Assembly: GCA_025463765.1 (NCBI GenBank)
Contig: JAODBC010000019.1
Location: 1 to 64,000 of the forward strand
DNA length: 64,000 nucleotides
Direction of reading: 5' to 3'
Source of the DNA: Subtercola sp.
GTDB taxonomy: Bacteria; Actinomycetota; Actinomycetes; Actinomycetales; Microbacteriaceae
Shown: positions 17,013 through 25,968 of the stretch, piece after piece
Numbering within the stretch: position 1 is the stretch's first letter
Layout: every line of letters starts with the position of its first letter
The notes under the pieces: model-generated
Told to the model about the DNA's origin: nothing
The model's database searches: none
The model's input: the letters and a program-made list of their open reading frames with translations, nothing else
Translations under genes and position numbers: made by a program

Positions 17013-18452
17013 ATGACGAATTCTTCGCTGACGATCTTCAACGCCATCATCCTTCCCATGGCCGACGGTGTCGACTGGTTTCGGGGGTGGATGACCGTGG
17101 GGGCCGATGGCCGAATCTCCGGCCTCGGCGAGGGTGACCACCCCGATCATCCATTCGCCCCATTCACCCCGCTCGCCGAGGCCGCCCCCGTGGCGACCGC
17201 CGACAGCACCCCCGGCCCCACGGTGATCGACGCGCAGGGCGCGTTCGTCGCCCCCGGCTTCATCTCGGCGCACAGCCACATCTTCACGTCGGGCATGCGC
17301 GGCATGACCCCGGGCGACAATCTCTACGGCTGGGTCGGCACACAATCGGCGTTCATCTCGGGCGCGGGCGAAGACGACATTTACTGGTTCACTCTGCACG
17401 GCTGCCTCGACTTCATCGGCAACGGCATCACGAGCGCGTACAACTTCACCGACTCGCGGGTCGTGGGGCGGTATGACCCGGCGACCGACCGGCGGGAGAT
17501 CTATGCGATTCGCGATGAGCGTTACCTGCAGCGGCAAGTGGATGCCGCACGCGACTCCGGGCTGCGAGTGCTCAATTCGATTCGGCTCGACAGCGAGTTT
17601 CAGCCGGTCGAGCAGGCGTTCGAAGTGTTCGCTGATGCCGTCGCCTACGTCGAGCGCAGCGTGCCGGCCGAACTCAACCTCGGCACAAGCGTCTTCGGCG
17701 CCGTGCAGTGGTCAGAGACCGAGCAGGCCGCGCGCGACGAGGTGCGCGCCATGGATGCTCACGGCATCGGCAACCAGGCCCACTTTCTCGAGACGAGCGA
17801 GGCCCTCGACCAGCAGCGCGAAAAGTTCCGCTGGTACGAAGACGCCGGTGCGCTGCGTGAAGGATTCTTGTTCGGACACTTCGTGCACCCCGATGCCTAC
17901 ATGGCCGAGACGGCGGCGCGTTCGGGCAGTGGCATGGTGTGGCAGCCCACGTCGAACGGCCGGCTCGGTTCAGGCGTCGCCGACATTCCGCGGTACCGCG
18001 ACCTCGGTATGCCCATCGGCGTCGGCCTCGACGACCAGTCGTGCACCGACATCAGCGATCCGTTTCAGAACATGCGCATCGGCATGTATACGCAGCGCGC
18101 GGTGCACCAGGATGCCTCGATTCTGCTGCCGCGCGACATGATCCGGCTGCACACGCTCGGCTCGGCCGAGGCCCTCGGGGTGGCGGACCGGGTGGGCAGC
18201 CTCGAGGTGGGCAAATTCGCGGACTTCGTGGTGGTGAATCCGTCGTCGCCCGACACCGGCCCCGTGTGGGACGTCTACGCCAGCTACGCCTTCGCTTGTG
18301 GGCTGCGTAACCTCGAGCGGGTGTACATCGGGGGAGTGCTCGCCGCCGAGAACGGCCGGGTCGGGCATCCGTCGGCCCCCGAGGCCTCGTCGCAGCTGCA
18401 CGAGCGTGTGCGTTCGGCCGCGGGCCGCACCGGCCTCACCCTCGCCTGGTGA
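17013..18452 (+). CDS. Amidohydrolase-family metal-dependent hydrolase (TrzN/SsnA-like)
   Basis: The 479-residue protein has the first metal site SAHSH (HxH), the later metal/catalytic histidines GNQAHFLET and GHFVHPD, and the aspartate in GVGLDDQSCTD. The C-terminal sheet motif (EVGKFADFVVVN) is present. The family hydrolyses C-N or C-Cl bonds of cyclic or acylated amines. GGAG 5 bases before the ATG is the ribosome-binding site. It converges on the PhnX-like gene. A part in aminophosphonate use (for example removing an N-substituent) is only inferred from location. Confidence 0.82.
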   Translation: MTNSSLTIFNAIILPMADGVDWFRGWMTVGADGRISGLGEGDHPDHPFAPFTPLAEAAPVATADSTPGPTVIDAQGAFVAPGFISAHSHIFTSGMRGMTPGDNLYGWVGTQSAFISGAGEDDIYWFTLHGCLDFIGNGITSAYNFTDSRVVGRYDPATDRREIYAIRDERYLQRQVDAARDSGLRVLNSIRLDSEFQPVEQAFEVFADAVAYVERSVPAELNLGTSVFGAVQWSETEQAARDEVRAMDAHGIGNQAHFLETSEALDQQREKFRWYEDAGALREGFLFGHFVHPDAYMAETAARSGSGMVWQPTSNGRLGSGVADIPRYRDLGMPIGVGLDDQSCTDISDPFQNMRIGMYTQRAVHQDASILLPRDMIRLHTLGSAEALGVADRVGSLEVGKFADFVVVNPSSPDTGPVWDVYASYAFACGLRNLERVYIGGVLAAENGRVGHPSAPEASSQLHERVRSAAGRTGLTLAW

Positions 18453-18457
18453 GGGGT

Positions 18458-19135
18458 TCAGCCAAGGTAATCGACGATGCCGGCCGCGCTCGTGATGATG
18501 GCGAGGTGCGGATGCTCAGCGAGCGCCTCGCGCGTCAGACCCCCGGTGAGCACCCCGATGCCCGCGACGCCCGCGTTGTGCGCCGCCTGAAGGTCGACGG
18601 CCGTATCACCCACGGCGAGCACCGTCGCCACGTCAATAGCCCCGGTCAGCTCCATCGCGTGCTGGATCAGGTACGGCGCCGGCCGCCCCGCGCGCACGTC
18701 TGAGGTCGTCACAACCGCGTCGAGCAGGTCGTCGGGCCCGGCGCCCACGCTCCAGCCGAGTGAGTCGAGCAAGGCACCGGCCACATCGTCAGAGAATCCG
18801 GTGGTCAAGGCGACCTTCACGCCCCGACGGCCGAGTTCGCGCAACGCATCTTCGACCCCGGGCAGCGGGAGAGGAGGATGCTCGCGGTACGCCTCAGCGA
18901 GAATCAGCTTGAAGCGCGTAAAAGCCGCTGCGACCACGCTGGCGGTGGGCTCGATGCCACCTAGGTTCATCAGAGCACCGATAGCCGTCACCTTGTCGGT
19001 GCCCATCCAGCGCTGCAGATCGGCGTCGGCCACGCTCGCACCGGTTTCGATCACCGCCCCGGCCAGCGCGTCGTAGACCAGCCCGTGGTCGTCGATGGTG
19101 GTACCGGCCATATCGAAAGCAACGAGTTCGATCAC
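18458..19135 (-). CDS. PhnX-like phosphonatase (HAD superfamily)
   Basis: The 225-residue protein begins AFDMAGTTIDD, the phosphonatase form of the HAD nucleophile motif (DxAGTT, second Asp replaced by Ala). The cap has MGTDK, where the lysine aligns with the Schiff-base lysine of PhnX (MGLLK in Bacillus cereus). VGDTAVDLQAAHNAG is the fourth HAD motif. It most likely cleaves the C-P bond of phosphonoacetaldehyde or a close relative. It is divergent from the FAD oxidoreductase. It matches the phosphonatase-like family known to be linked to such oxidoreductases. Confidence 0.85.
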   Translation of the reverse strand: MIELVAFDMAGTTIDDHGLVYDALAGAVIETGASVADADLQRWMGTDKVTAIGALMNLGGIEPTASVVAAAFTRFKLILAEAYREHPPLPLPGVEDALRELGRRGVKVALTTGFSDDVAGALLDSLGWSVGAGPDDLLDAVVTTSDVRAGRPAPYLIQHAMELTGAIDVATVLAVGDTAVDLQAAHNAGVAGIGVLTGGLTREALAEHPHLAIITSAAGIVDYLG

Positions 19136-19248
19136 CGGGCCATTCGATCAGCACGAAGTGAACGCCCAGTGAATGCTGCACGGCCACTCGTGGTGTTCGC
19201 TGCCACGCGCCTTGACACCGGCGGCGCCGGCCCAGGAGGGTCGATCTC

Positions 19249-20430
19249 GTGAATGCACCCTCTCTTGTCGCCGAGTGCGACGTTCTCATCGTCGGCGCCG
19301 GAATCATCGGACTCGCCCACGCAACCGAAGCACTGCGGCGCGGCCTGACGGTGATGGTGATCGACCGAGACTCCCGTGCCGTGGGCGCCTCGGTGCGCAA
19401 CTTCGGGCACTGCTGCGTGACCGCGCAGTCGGGCGACCTGCTCGAGCTGGCGCAGACGGCTCGTGAGCGTTGGCTGCACTTCAGCGGCCTCGCCGGGTTC
19501 TTCTCGGTCGAGTCGGGCGGCCTCGCGGTAGCTCGCAGCACGGAGGAGCTCGCAGTGCTCGAGGAGCTCAGCGCCTCTCGCGAGACCGGCCAAGTACGGC
19601 TGGTCACGGGTGCCGAGGTGAACGATCGGCTCGACCGCGACGGTTCTCTAGGTTCTGCAGGTTCTGCGGGTTCTGCGGGCTTGATCGTCGGTGGCGCCGT
19701 GCTGCGTGACGACATTCGTGTCGACCCGCGGCAGGCCGTCGCCGCGCTCGCCGCCTGGCTCGACGATCAGCCCGGGGCGCGGGTGTGGTGGCGAACATCC
19801 TTTCTCGCGGCAGCGGAGCCCACCGGCATCGGCGCCGGCCTCGTGCGCACCTCCCGCGGCAGCATCCGTGCCGAGCGCACCATCGTCTGCGTCGGCCACG
19901 ACCTCGACTATCTCTACCCAGAGGTCGCAGACGAGTACGAGGTGCAGCGCTGCTCACTGCAGATGGCGCGCCTCGAACTGCCCGGCGCTCGCCGCATCGC
20001 GCCGGCGGTTCTCACCGGCACCTCGATGCTGCGGTACCCCGCCTTCGCCCAAACCCGGGCGGCGACGCAGCTGCGCCGGGTGATGGATGATCGGCACCCC
20101 GACCTCGTCGACATCGACGCGAACGTCATGTTCACCCAGCGCCCCGACGGCACGATCATCGCCGGCGACAGCCACCACTACGACCAGAGCGTCGCTCCGT
20201 TTCTGGCCGAACCCACCACCGATCTGCTACTACGCCACGTGCGCGAGGTGCTCGGCGGACCTGACGCTCGGGTCATCGAGCGGTGGCAGGGCGTTTACGC
20301 CTCCAGCCCGCTGCAGAGCTACGTGATCGCCGATATCGAGCCGGGTCTCACGGCCGTCTCTATCACCTCGGGGGTGGGCATGACCATCGGTTTCGGTGTC
20401 GCGGCGCGAACGTTCCAGACTCTCGGCTGA
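19249..20430 (+). CDS. FAD-dependent oxidoreductase, aminophosphonate-associated type (DAO fold)
   Basis: The 393-residue protein starts with the dinucleotide motif VLIVGAGIIGLAHATEALRRG and has a GASVRNFGHCC segment typical of the TIGR03364 group. That family is known to neighbour phosphonatase-like genes and is thought to deaminate an aminophosphonate oxidatively. Here it would produce the aldehyde for the PhnX-like enzyme. Residues about 131-144 (GSLGSAGSAGSAG) come from a 9-bp coding repeat and look like an expanded surface loop. The start is GTG. Confidence 0.85.
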   Translation: MNAPSLVAECDVLIVGAGIIGLAHATEALRRGLTVMVIDRDSRAVGASVRNFGHCCVTAQSGDLLELAQTARERWLHFSGLAGFFSVESGGLAVARSTEELAVLEELSASRETGQVRLVTGAEVNDRLDRDGSLGSAGSAGSAGLIVGGAVLRDDIRVDPRQAVAALAAWLDDQPGARVWWRTSFLAAAEPTGIGAGLVRTSRGSIRAERTIVCVGHDLDYLYPEVADEYEVQRCSLQMARLELPGARRIAPAVLTGTSMLRYPAFAQTRAATQLRRVMDDRHPDLVDIDANVMFTQRPDGTIIAGDSHHYDQSVAPFLAEPTTDLLLRHVREVLGGPDARVIERWQGVYASSPLQSYVIADIEPGLTAVSITSGVGMTIGFGVAARTFQTLG

Positions 20431-20600
20431 GTGCCTCCACTCGCAGCGGGGACTCGACGGCGGAGCTTTGCCGCGTGTTCACTTCGCCACTGCCTCCCCT
20501 TAACCGGCGCGGGTGAGCATCAGGTGATCGGTTCGGTGTTACCCACGTTCGCCTGCCCTAGAGCGCACGGCCGGGCGATCATCCAGGAGGACACAGTTCA

Positions 20601-21743
20601 GTGAACAGCAAACGTCTCATGATCGGCGCCGCCTTCGCGGCCGCGGTGGCGATCTCGCTCACCGCCTGCTCGGGTGGATCGAGCACACCGGCGAGCACGG
20701 CAGAAACCAGCGCGAAGACCGCGACCAGCGCGGCAGACCTCGGCGGTCTGGATGCGCTTGTATCGGCCGCTAACGCCGAGGGCCAGCTCAACGTCATCAC
20801 CTTGCCGCCGTCATGGGCCAACTACGGCGCCATCATCGACGGCTTCGAGAAGAAGTACCCGAGCATCAAGATCAACTCGGCGAACCCTGACGGTTCGAGT
20901 GCCGATGAGGTGTCGGCAGCGAAGGCGCAGAAGGGCCAGTCGACGGCTCCTGACGTCTTCGACATCGGAACGGCCGTGTTGCAGCAGAACCTCGACCTGG
21001 TCGCGCCCTACAAGGTGGCCAACTGGGGCGACCTTCCCGCCGACTACAAAGACGCTTCGGGCAAGTGGTACTACGACTACACCGGCCTCATGTCGATCGG
21101 CTACGACTCGAAGGTCATCACCACGCCTCCCACCTCGATGGCCGACCTGCTCGGCTCGTCGTACAACGGAAAGGTCGCCATCAAGGGCGACCCCACCCAG
21201 GCCAACGAGGCGGCGAGCGCCGTGTACCTCGCGGCGCTGCAGAGCGGCGGCAGGGCCGACAATATTCAGCCGGGTATCGACTTCTTTCATTCGCTGAAGC
21301 AGGCGGGAAACTTTCTCGCGGTGACTCCCACGCAGGCGACCGTTGCTTCGGGTGAGACCCCCGTGGTCATCCAGTGGAGCTACAACAATCTCGCTTGGGG
21401 TGCGGCCGGCGGAACGAGCGGCAACCCCGACTACAAGACGGTCGTTCTGCCCGGCACAGCGCTCGGCAGCTACTACAACCAGGCCATCAACGTCGACGCC
21501 CCGCACCCCGCGGCGGCCCGGCTGTGGGAAGAGTACATCTACAGCCCCGAAGTGCAGAACCTGTACCTCGCGTCTGGCGCCTACCCGGCGACTCTGGCGG
21601 CCATGCAGTCCGCCGGCACCGTCGACAAGACCGTTCTCGCCACCGTGGGCGAACCGCCCGCGAGCTTCGTGCAGCTGACCGCAGACCAGGCGACCGCGGC
21701 CGCCGCTCTGCTCAAGTCGGGCTGGGCAACGGCGATCGGCTGA
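20601..21743 (+). CDS. ABC transporter substrate-binding lipoprotein (aminophosphonate/polyamine-type)
   Basis: The 380-residue protein carries a lipoprotein signal ending ISLTAC and then an extracellular binding domain (VITLPPSWANYGAIIDGF at the start of the mature protein). It resembles the 2-aminoethylphosphonate/iron/polyamine SBP class. AGGAGG at 20584-20589 is a strong ribosome-binding site. Two bases after its TGA the first permease begins. It most likely captures an aminophosphonate, inferred from the neighbouring enzymes. Confidence 0.85.
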   Translation: MNSKRLMIGAAFAAAVAISLTACSGGSSTPASTAETSAKTATSAADLGGLDALVSAANAEGQLNVITLPPSWANYGAIIDGFEKKYPSIKINSANPDGSSADEVSAAKAQKGQSTAPDVFDIGTAVLQQNLDLVAPYKVANWGDLPADYKDASGKWYYDYTGLMSIGYDSKVITTPPTSMADLLGSSYNGKVAIKGDPTQANEAASAVYLAALQSGGRADNIQPGIDFFHSLKQAGNFLAVTPTQATVASGETPVVIQWSYNNLAWGAAGGTSGNPDYKTVVLPGTALGSYYNQAINVDAPHPAAARLWEEYIYSPEVQNLYLASGAYPATLAAMQSAGTVDKTVLATVGEPPASFVQLTADQATAAAALLKSGWATAIG

Positions 21744-21745
21744 TT

Positions 21746-22675
21746 GTGACATCGACTGTCGTCGCAGCTGTGACGCCGGCCGAGAAGGCGAGCGGCGCCG
21801 AGGTATCGACTCCTCGGCGCCGCTCCGTCAGCTGGCTCGGCCTTGTTCCGTTCGGGGCGTACGTCGCGCTCTTTCTCGCCGTTCCCGCCGTGCTCGCCAT
21901 TGCGAGCGGATTCTTCGACGGCGAAGGCGCCTTCACTCTGGCGAACTTCGCCGCTTTCTCGAACCCGACGATTCTGCAGAACTTCTTCGCCTCTATCTGG
22001 ATCTCGGCGCTCACAGCCGTTCTCGGCGCAGTGCTCGGCGCGATCATCTGCTTCGCCCTGCTGGGCACCCGGCCAGACCGGATGCTGCGTTCCACCGTCG
22101 ATTCGGCCAGTAGCGTGCTGGCCCAGTTCGGCGGCGTGATGCTCGCTTTCGCCTTCATCGCCACGATCGGTGCGCAGGGTGTGCTGACGAAGTGGCTGGT
22201 TTCGATCGGCCTCACGGCGAACGTCTTCAACAACTTCAACGGGAGCGGCCCGCTGCTGTATCAGGTTCCCGGTCTAGTGATTCCGTATCTCTACTTTCAG
22301 ATTCCACTCATGGTGCTGACCTTCATGCCGGCTATGGAAGGCCTCAAGTCGACCTGGGCCGAGGCCAACGCCACGCTCGGTGGCACCCGGCTGACCTATT
22401 GGCGGCGCATCGGAATGCCCGTTCTCGCCCCGGCCTTCTTCGGCAGCCTCATTCTGTTGTTCGCGAACGCGTTTTCGTCGTACGCGACCGCCGCGGCGCT
22501 CATCTCGCAGGGTGGCATCGTGCCGCTGGCCATACGCCAGCAGCTCACCAGCGAAACGATCGTCGGCGTAGCCAACGTGGCCGGGGTGCTCGCCCTCGGC
22601 ATGGTCGTGGTGATGATCGTGCTGATGACGGCGTACTCGGCGCTGCAGCGACGTGCGTCGAGGTGGCGCCGATGA
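21746..22675 (+). CDS. ABC transporter permease 1
   Basis: GTG at 21746, two bases after the SBP stop, gives a 309-residue protein with about six helices and the EAA loop (EANATLGGTRLTYWRRIGMPVLAPAF). This is the N-terminal partner of a type I importer of the PotB/PhnU kind. The stop overlaps the next ATG. Confidence 0.87.
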   Translation: MTSTVVAAVTPAEKASGAEVSTPRRRSVSWLGLVPFGAYVALFLAVPAVLAIASGFFDGEGAFTLANFAAFSNPTILQNFFASIWISALTAVLGAVLGAIICFALLGTRPDRMLRSTVDSASSVLAQFGGVMLAFAFIATIGAQGVLTKWLVSIGLTANVFNNFNGSGPLLYQVPGLVIPYLYFQIPLMVLTFMPAMEGLKSTWAEANATLGGTRLTYWRRIGMPVLAPAFFGSLILLFANAFSSYATAAALISQGGIVPLAIRQQLTSETIVGVANVAGVLALGMVVVMIVLMTAYSALQRRASRWRR

Positions 22676-23538
22676 GCGCGCCTGAGGTCGCGCCCCGCCT
22701 CGCCGCGACCCGCCCTGGCCCACGCCAGCGTCGGCCCCGGTATGCGGCAGCGCCGTCGAAGACTATGCGACGAATCATTCTCAGCATTACGGCAGTACTC
22801 TTTCTGGTGCCGATCGCGTCGATGATCGAGTTCTCGCTGCGTTCCGGACAGACCGGTGCGCACGGCTTCGAGCACTACACGGCGATCTTCACCGCCGGCG
22901 CTGCCGGAACCTACGACGTGCTGTTTCAGGGCATCGCCAACTCCATCGCGATCTGCCTGGTGACGGTTGTCATCGTTCTCGTGCTGCTTCTGCCGACCAT
23001 GATCCTGGTCGAGGTGAAGTACCCGAAGCTGCGGGGCGTGCTCGAATTCGTCTGCATCATTCCCATCACCATTCCGTCGATCGTTCTCGTGGTGGGCTTC
23101 ATCCCGGTGTACTCGGTGGTCGCCGACATCTTCGGCAGTCAGCCGTGGACACTCGGCTTCGCGGTGGGAATCATCGTGCTGCCGTATGCGTACCGTCCGA
23201 TTGCGTCGAACCTGGCGGCGATCGAGGTGGTCACGCTGAGCGAGGCGGCCCGTGCACTCGGTGCGGGATGGCTGCAGGTGCTGTGGCGGGTCATTCTGCC
23301 GAACCTGCGGCCGGGCATCCTGTCGGCCTGCTTCATCACGATAGCCGTGGTGCTCGGTGAATACACGATCGCATCGTTCTTGAGCCAGAACACCTTTCAG
23401 ACGGCACTGGTGCTGGTGCAGCACACCGACCCGTACGTTGCGGTGATCTTCGCGGTGTTCGCGCTGATCTTCGCGTTCATTCTGCTGCTGGTGATCGGGC
23501 GATTGGGTGCGCTCGGCCGCGGCCGCCCGCACGCCTGA
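22672..23538 (+). CDS. ABC transporter permease 2
   Basis: ATG 22672 overlaps the preceding stop (ATGA). The 288-residue protein has six helices and an EAA loop (SEAARALGAGWLQVLWRVILPNLRPG), as in PotC/PhnV permeases. It forms the channel with permease 1. The first 25 residues are basic and Pro-rich. Confidence 0.87.
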   Translation: MSAPEVAPRLAATRPGPRQRRPRYAAAPSKTMRRIILSITAVLFLVPIASMIEFSLRSGQTGAHGFEHYTAIFTAGAAGTYDVLFQGIANSIAICLVTVVIVLVLLLPTMILVEVKYPKLRGVLEFVCIIPITIPSIVLVVGFIPVYSVVADIFGSQPWTLGFAVGIIVLPYAYRPIASNLAAIEVVTLSEAARALGAGWLQVLWRVILPNLRPGILSACFITIAVVLGEYTIASFLSQNTFQTALVLVQHTDPYVAVIFAVFALIFAFILLLVIGRLGALGRGRPHA

Positions 23539-23552
23539 AGAGAGAAGCCGTT

Positions 23553-24662
23553 ATGTCATCAGAATCGAAAATCCGAATGAATTCCACCGACTCGCTTTCG
23601 ACCGGTACGACCTTCGCAGCTCGCGAAGGTGCGCGGGTCGACCTGCAGAACGTCGTGAAGTACTACGCGAGCCAGCTCGCGCTGAACGGCGTGAACCTCT
23701 CGATGGCACCGGGGGAGTTCGTCGCCCTGCTGGGCCCGTCGGGCTGCGGAAAGACGACGGTCTTGCGTGCGCTCTCGGGGCTGGAGAGCATCACCGAAGG
23801 GCGCATCGTGATCGACGGCGTCGACGTCGCCAACACTCCGGTGAACAAACGCGATATCGGCATGGTCTTTCAGGCGTACTCCCTGTTTCCTCACCTCACG
23901 GTGACGCAGAACGTCGAATTCGGCTTGCGCATGCGCAAGGTAGATGCGGTGTCTCGGCGCCGCCGGGCATCCGAAGCTCTCGACATGGTGGGCCTCGGCG
24001 ACTTCGGGGTGCGGTACGCCCATCAGCTCTCGGGTGGCCAGCAGCAGCGTGTCGCGCTGGCCCGTGCACTGGTCACCCGGCCCCGGGTGTTGCTGCTCGA
24101 CGAGCCGCTTTCGGCACTCGACGCGAAGGTGCGCGTTCAGCTGCGTGAGGAGATTCGGCGCATTCAGACCGAACTCGGCATCACCACGCTCTTCGTCACG
24201 CACGATCAGGAAGAGGCGCTCGCCGTTGCCGACCGGGTCGCAGTGATGCGGGCCGGTAACATCGAGCAGATCGGTACGCCAGAAGACCTCTACACCCGGC
24301 CCGCCACGTCGTTCGTCGCAACCTTCATCGGCCTGAGCAACGCGCTGGATGCCCAGCTCGCCGGCAGCACTGTCACCGTACTGGGTACCGACCTGCCACT
24401 ACTCGGCACGGGGCCCGCCGACGGGCCGGTCACCGCGTACATTCGCCCGGAAGACGTGTCGTTCTCGACGTCGTCCTCCTCGGGCGCCATTGCGGCCACA
24501 GTCGTCGCGTCGAGCTTTCTCGGCTCGCTGCGGCGCACGCAGGTGCGGCTCGATACCGGCGACCTGCTCTTCGTTCAGCACGACGTGCAACTGCACCCGC
24601 TCTCGGGCGAGCGTGTGTGCGTCGCCCTTCGCGGTCGCCCCGTGGCGGTCGATGCCCGTTAG
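23553..24662 (+). CDS. ABC transporter ATP-binding protein (PotA/PhnT-like)
   Basis: The 369-residue protein has Walker A GPSGCGKTT, signature LSGGQQQRVALARA, Walker B LLLDEPLSALD and THDQEEALAVADR. Residues from about 280 on form a TOBE domain. It energises the importer formed by the three preceding genes. It ends 4 bases before the convergent MarP-like gene. A 25-residue non-conserved N-terminus precedes the ATPase. Confidence 0.88.
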   Translation: MSSESKIRMNSTDSLSTGTTFAAREGARVDLQNVVKYYASQLALNGVNLSMAPGEFVALLGPSGCGKTTVLRALSGLESITEGRIVIDGVDVANTPVNKRDIGMVFQAYSLFPHLTVTQNVEFGLRMRKVDAVSRRRRASEALDMVGLGDFGVRYAHQLSGGQQQRVALARALVTRPRVLLLDEPLSALDAKVRVQLREEIRRIQTELGITTLFVTHDQEEALAVADRVAVMRAGNIEQIGTPEDLYTRPATSFVATFIGLSNALDAQLAGSTVTVLGTDLPLLGTGPADGPVTAYIRPEDVSFSTSSSSGAIAATVVASSFLGSLRRTQVRLDTGDLLFVQHDVQLHPLSGERVCVALRGRPVAVDAR

Positions 24663-24666
24663 GTCG

Positions 24667-25863
24667 TTACTCGCTCTGGCAGGCGCCGGAGGAGACGGGG
24701 GTGGAGGCGGCGGCTTGGTCGATGACGGGCAGGGCCTCGGTGAGGGTGAGGGCGTAGCCCGTCTGGCCGTCGGTGGTCGACCGGGCGAACACCACGCCCA
24801 CCACCTTTCCCGAGGTATCGAACAGCGGGCCGCCGGAATTGCCGGGCAGCACGGTGGTGCGCAGCGAGTAGATCTCGCGGGTCACCGTCTCGGTGCCGTA
24901 GATGTCGAGGCCGACGGCTTCGACCACCTGGCGAACGCGGGCGGTAGCGCTGGTGAAGGGGCCGTTTTCGGGGTAGCCGGCCACGACAGCCGAGTCTGAG
25001 GCGCCGAGATTGGAGCCGAGCGTGAGCGGCGAGATGCCGAGACCGGAGACGTCGAGCACGGCGAGGTCACGCTGGGGGTCATACACGACCAGCGTGGCTG
25101 GCAGCAGCGAACCCGAGCCACCGGCCTGCACGAAGATCTGGGTTCCGCCGGCAACCACGTGTGCGTTCGTGATGATGCGGTCGTCGCTCACCACCCACCC
25201 CGTGCCCTCGGAGTCGTTGCCGCAGTTCGGGGCCGAAGTGAGCACCTTGACAACGCCGTCTGACGAGGCCGTGACCGCGCTCGGCACCGTGGAATCGGGT
25301 GCCTGCGCACCCGCGATGAACTCTGCTCCGTCGGCGAACACGGTGGGGAACCCCGCGTTGCCGAGCGCAGTGTCGAGGGTGCCGAGAGCCGCCGTCGCCG
25401 GAATCGGTGCCATCGAATTCAGTGCGCGCACGACTTGCGACGAGTTCACGAGTTGCGTGGCCTGCAACTGACCGGTCGACAGCAAGAATCCGCCTGCCAG
25501 CCACACCACTACGGCCCACGCGAGGATGCCCAGCACTGCCCCGCCCGCAGAGTCGAGCTTGCGCACGACGCGCACTCGCCCCACCGCCCGACGGATGAGC
25601 GTGGCCGCCGCAACGAGCACCCACGAGCCGACGACGATCGACAACACGAACACGGCTCCGGCGGCGATCGACCGCTGCAGAGTGCTGGTCCAGCCGTACT
25701 GTACGAGCCAGTCGACCACGATCGGCGCGACGAGGGTCGCGGCCCACGCCCCGACGGCGATGCCGACCAGCGAAGCTGCCGTCACCAGGGCGCCGCGCGC
25801 CCACCCGCCGGCCACTGCCAGTACGGCGGCGACGATCAAGACGATGTCGACGGCCAATTGCAT
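24667..25863 (-). CDS. MarP-like membrane serine protease
   Basis: ATG 25863, with GGAGAG upstream, gives 398 residues. The N-terminal 150 form four helices of the CvpA/colicin-V type. The C-terminal half is a trypsin-like protease with His in ITNAHVVAG, Asp in PQRDLAVLDV and Ser in LPGNSGGPL. MarP of Mycobacterium tuberculosis has the same layout and supports survival at acid pH by processing a cell-wall hydrolase. The frame continues upstream of the ATG, but without membrane or family character. Confidence 0.88.
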   Translation of the reverse strand: MQLAVDIVLIVAAVLAVAGGWARGALVTAASLVGIAVGAWAATLVAPIVVDWLVQYGWTSTLQRSIAAGAVFVLSIVVGSWVLVAAATLIRRAVGRVRVVRKLDSAGGAVLGILAWAVVVWLAGGFLLSTGQLQATQLVNSSQVVRALNSMAPIPATAALGTLDTALGNAGFPTVFADGAEFIAGAQAPDSTVPSAVTASSDGVVKVLTSAPNCGNDSEGTGWVVSDDRIITNAHVVAGGTQIFVQAGGSGSLLPATLVVYDPQRDLAVLDVSGLGISPLTLGSNLGASDSAVVAGYPENGPFTSATARVRQVVEAVGLDIYGTETVTREIYSLRTTVLPGNSGGPLFDTSGKVVGVVFARSTTDGQTGYALTLTEALPVIDQAAASTPVSSGACQSE

Positions 25864-25955
25864 AACTTCAAATCTCTCCTGCCAAGCTGGGTGAAGGCTG
25901 TTGGCGTCTGGCAGTTCTCGGGCGCCGCCGAAACATGTTGTCAATCTGAAACCGC

Positions 25956-25968
25956 TAACTTGTTTCTT
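25956..25968 (+). promoter_or_regulatory. ppc -10 region (leaderless type)
   Basis: TAACTT (25956-25961) precedes the GTG at 25969 by 7 bases and there is no Shine-Dalgarno. Confidence 0.45.

Noticed and set aside
25435-25968. In-frame extension upstream of the ppc start
   Set aside because: It overlaps the MarP-like gene on the other strand and is His/Arg-rich, unlike PEP carboxylase. The -10 and GTG at 25969 fit better.
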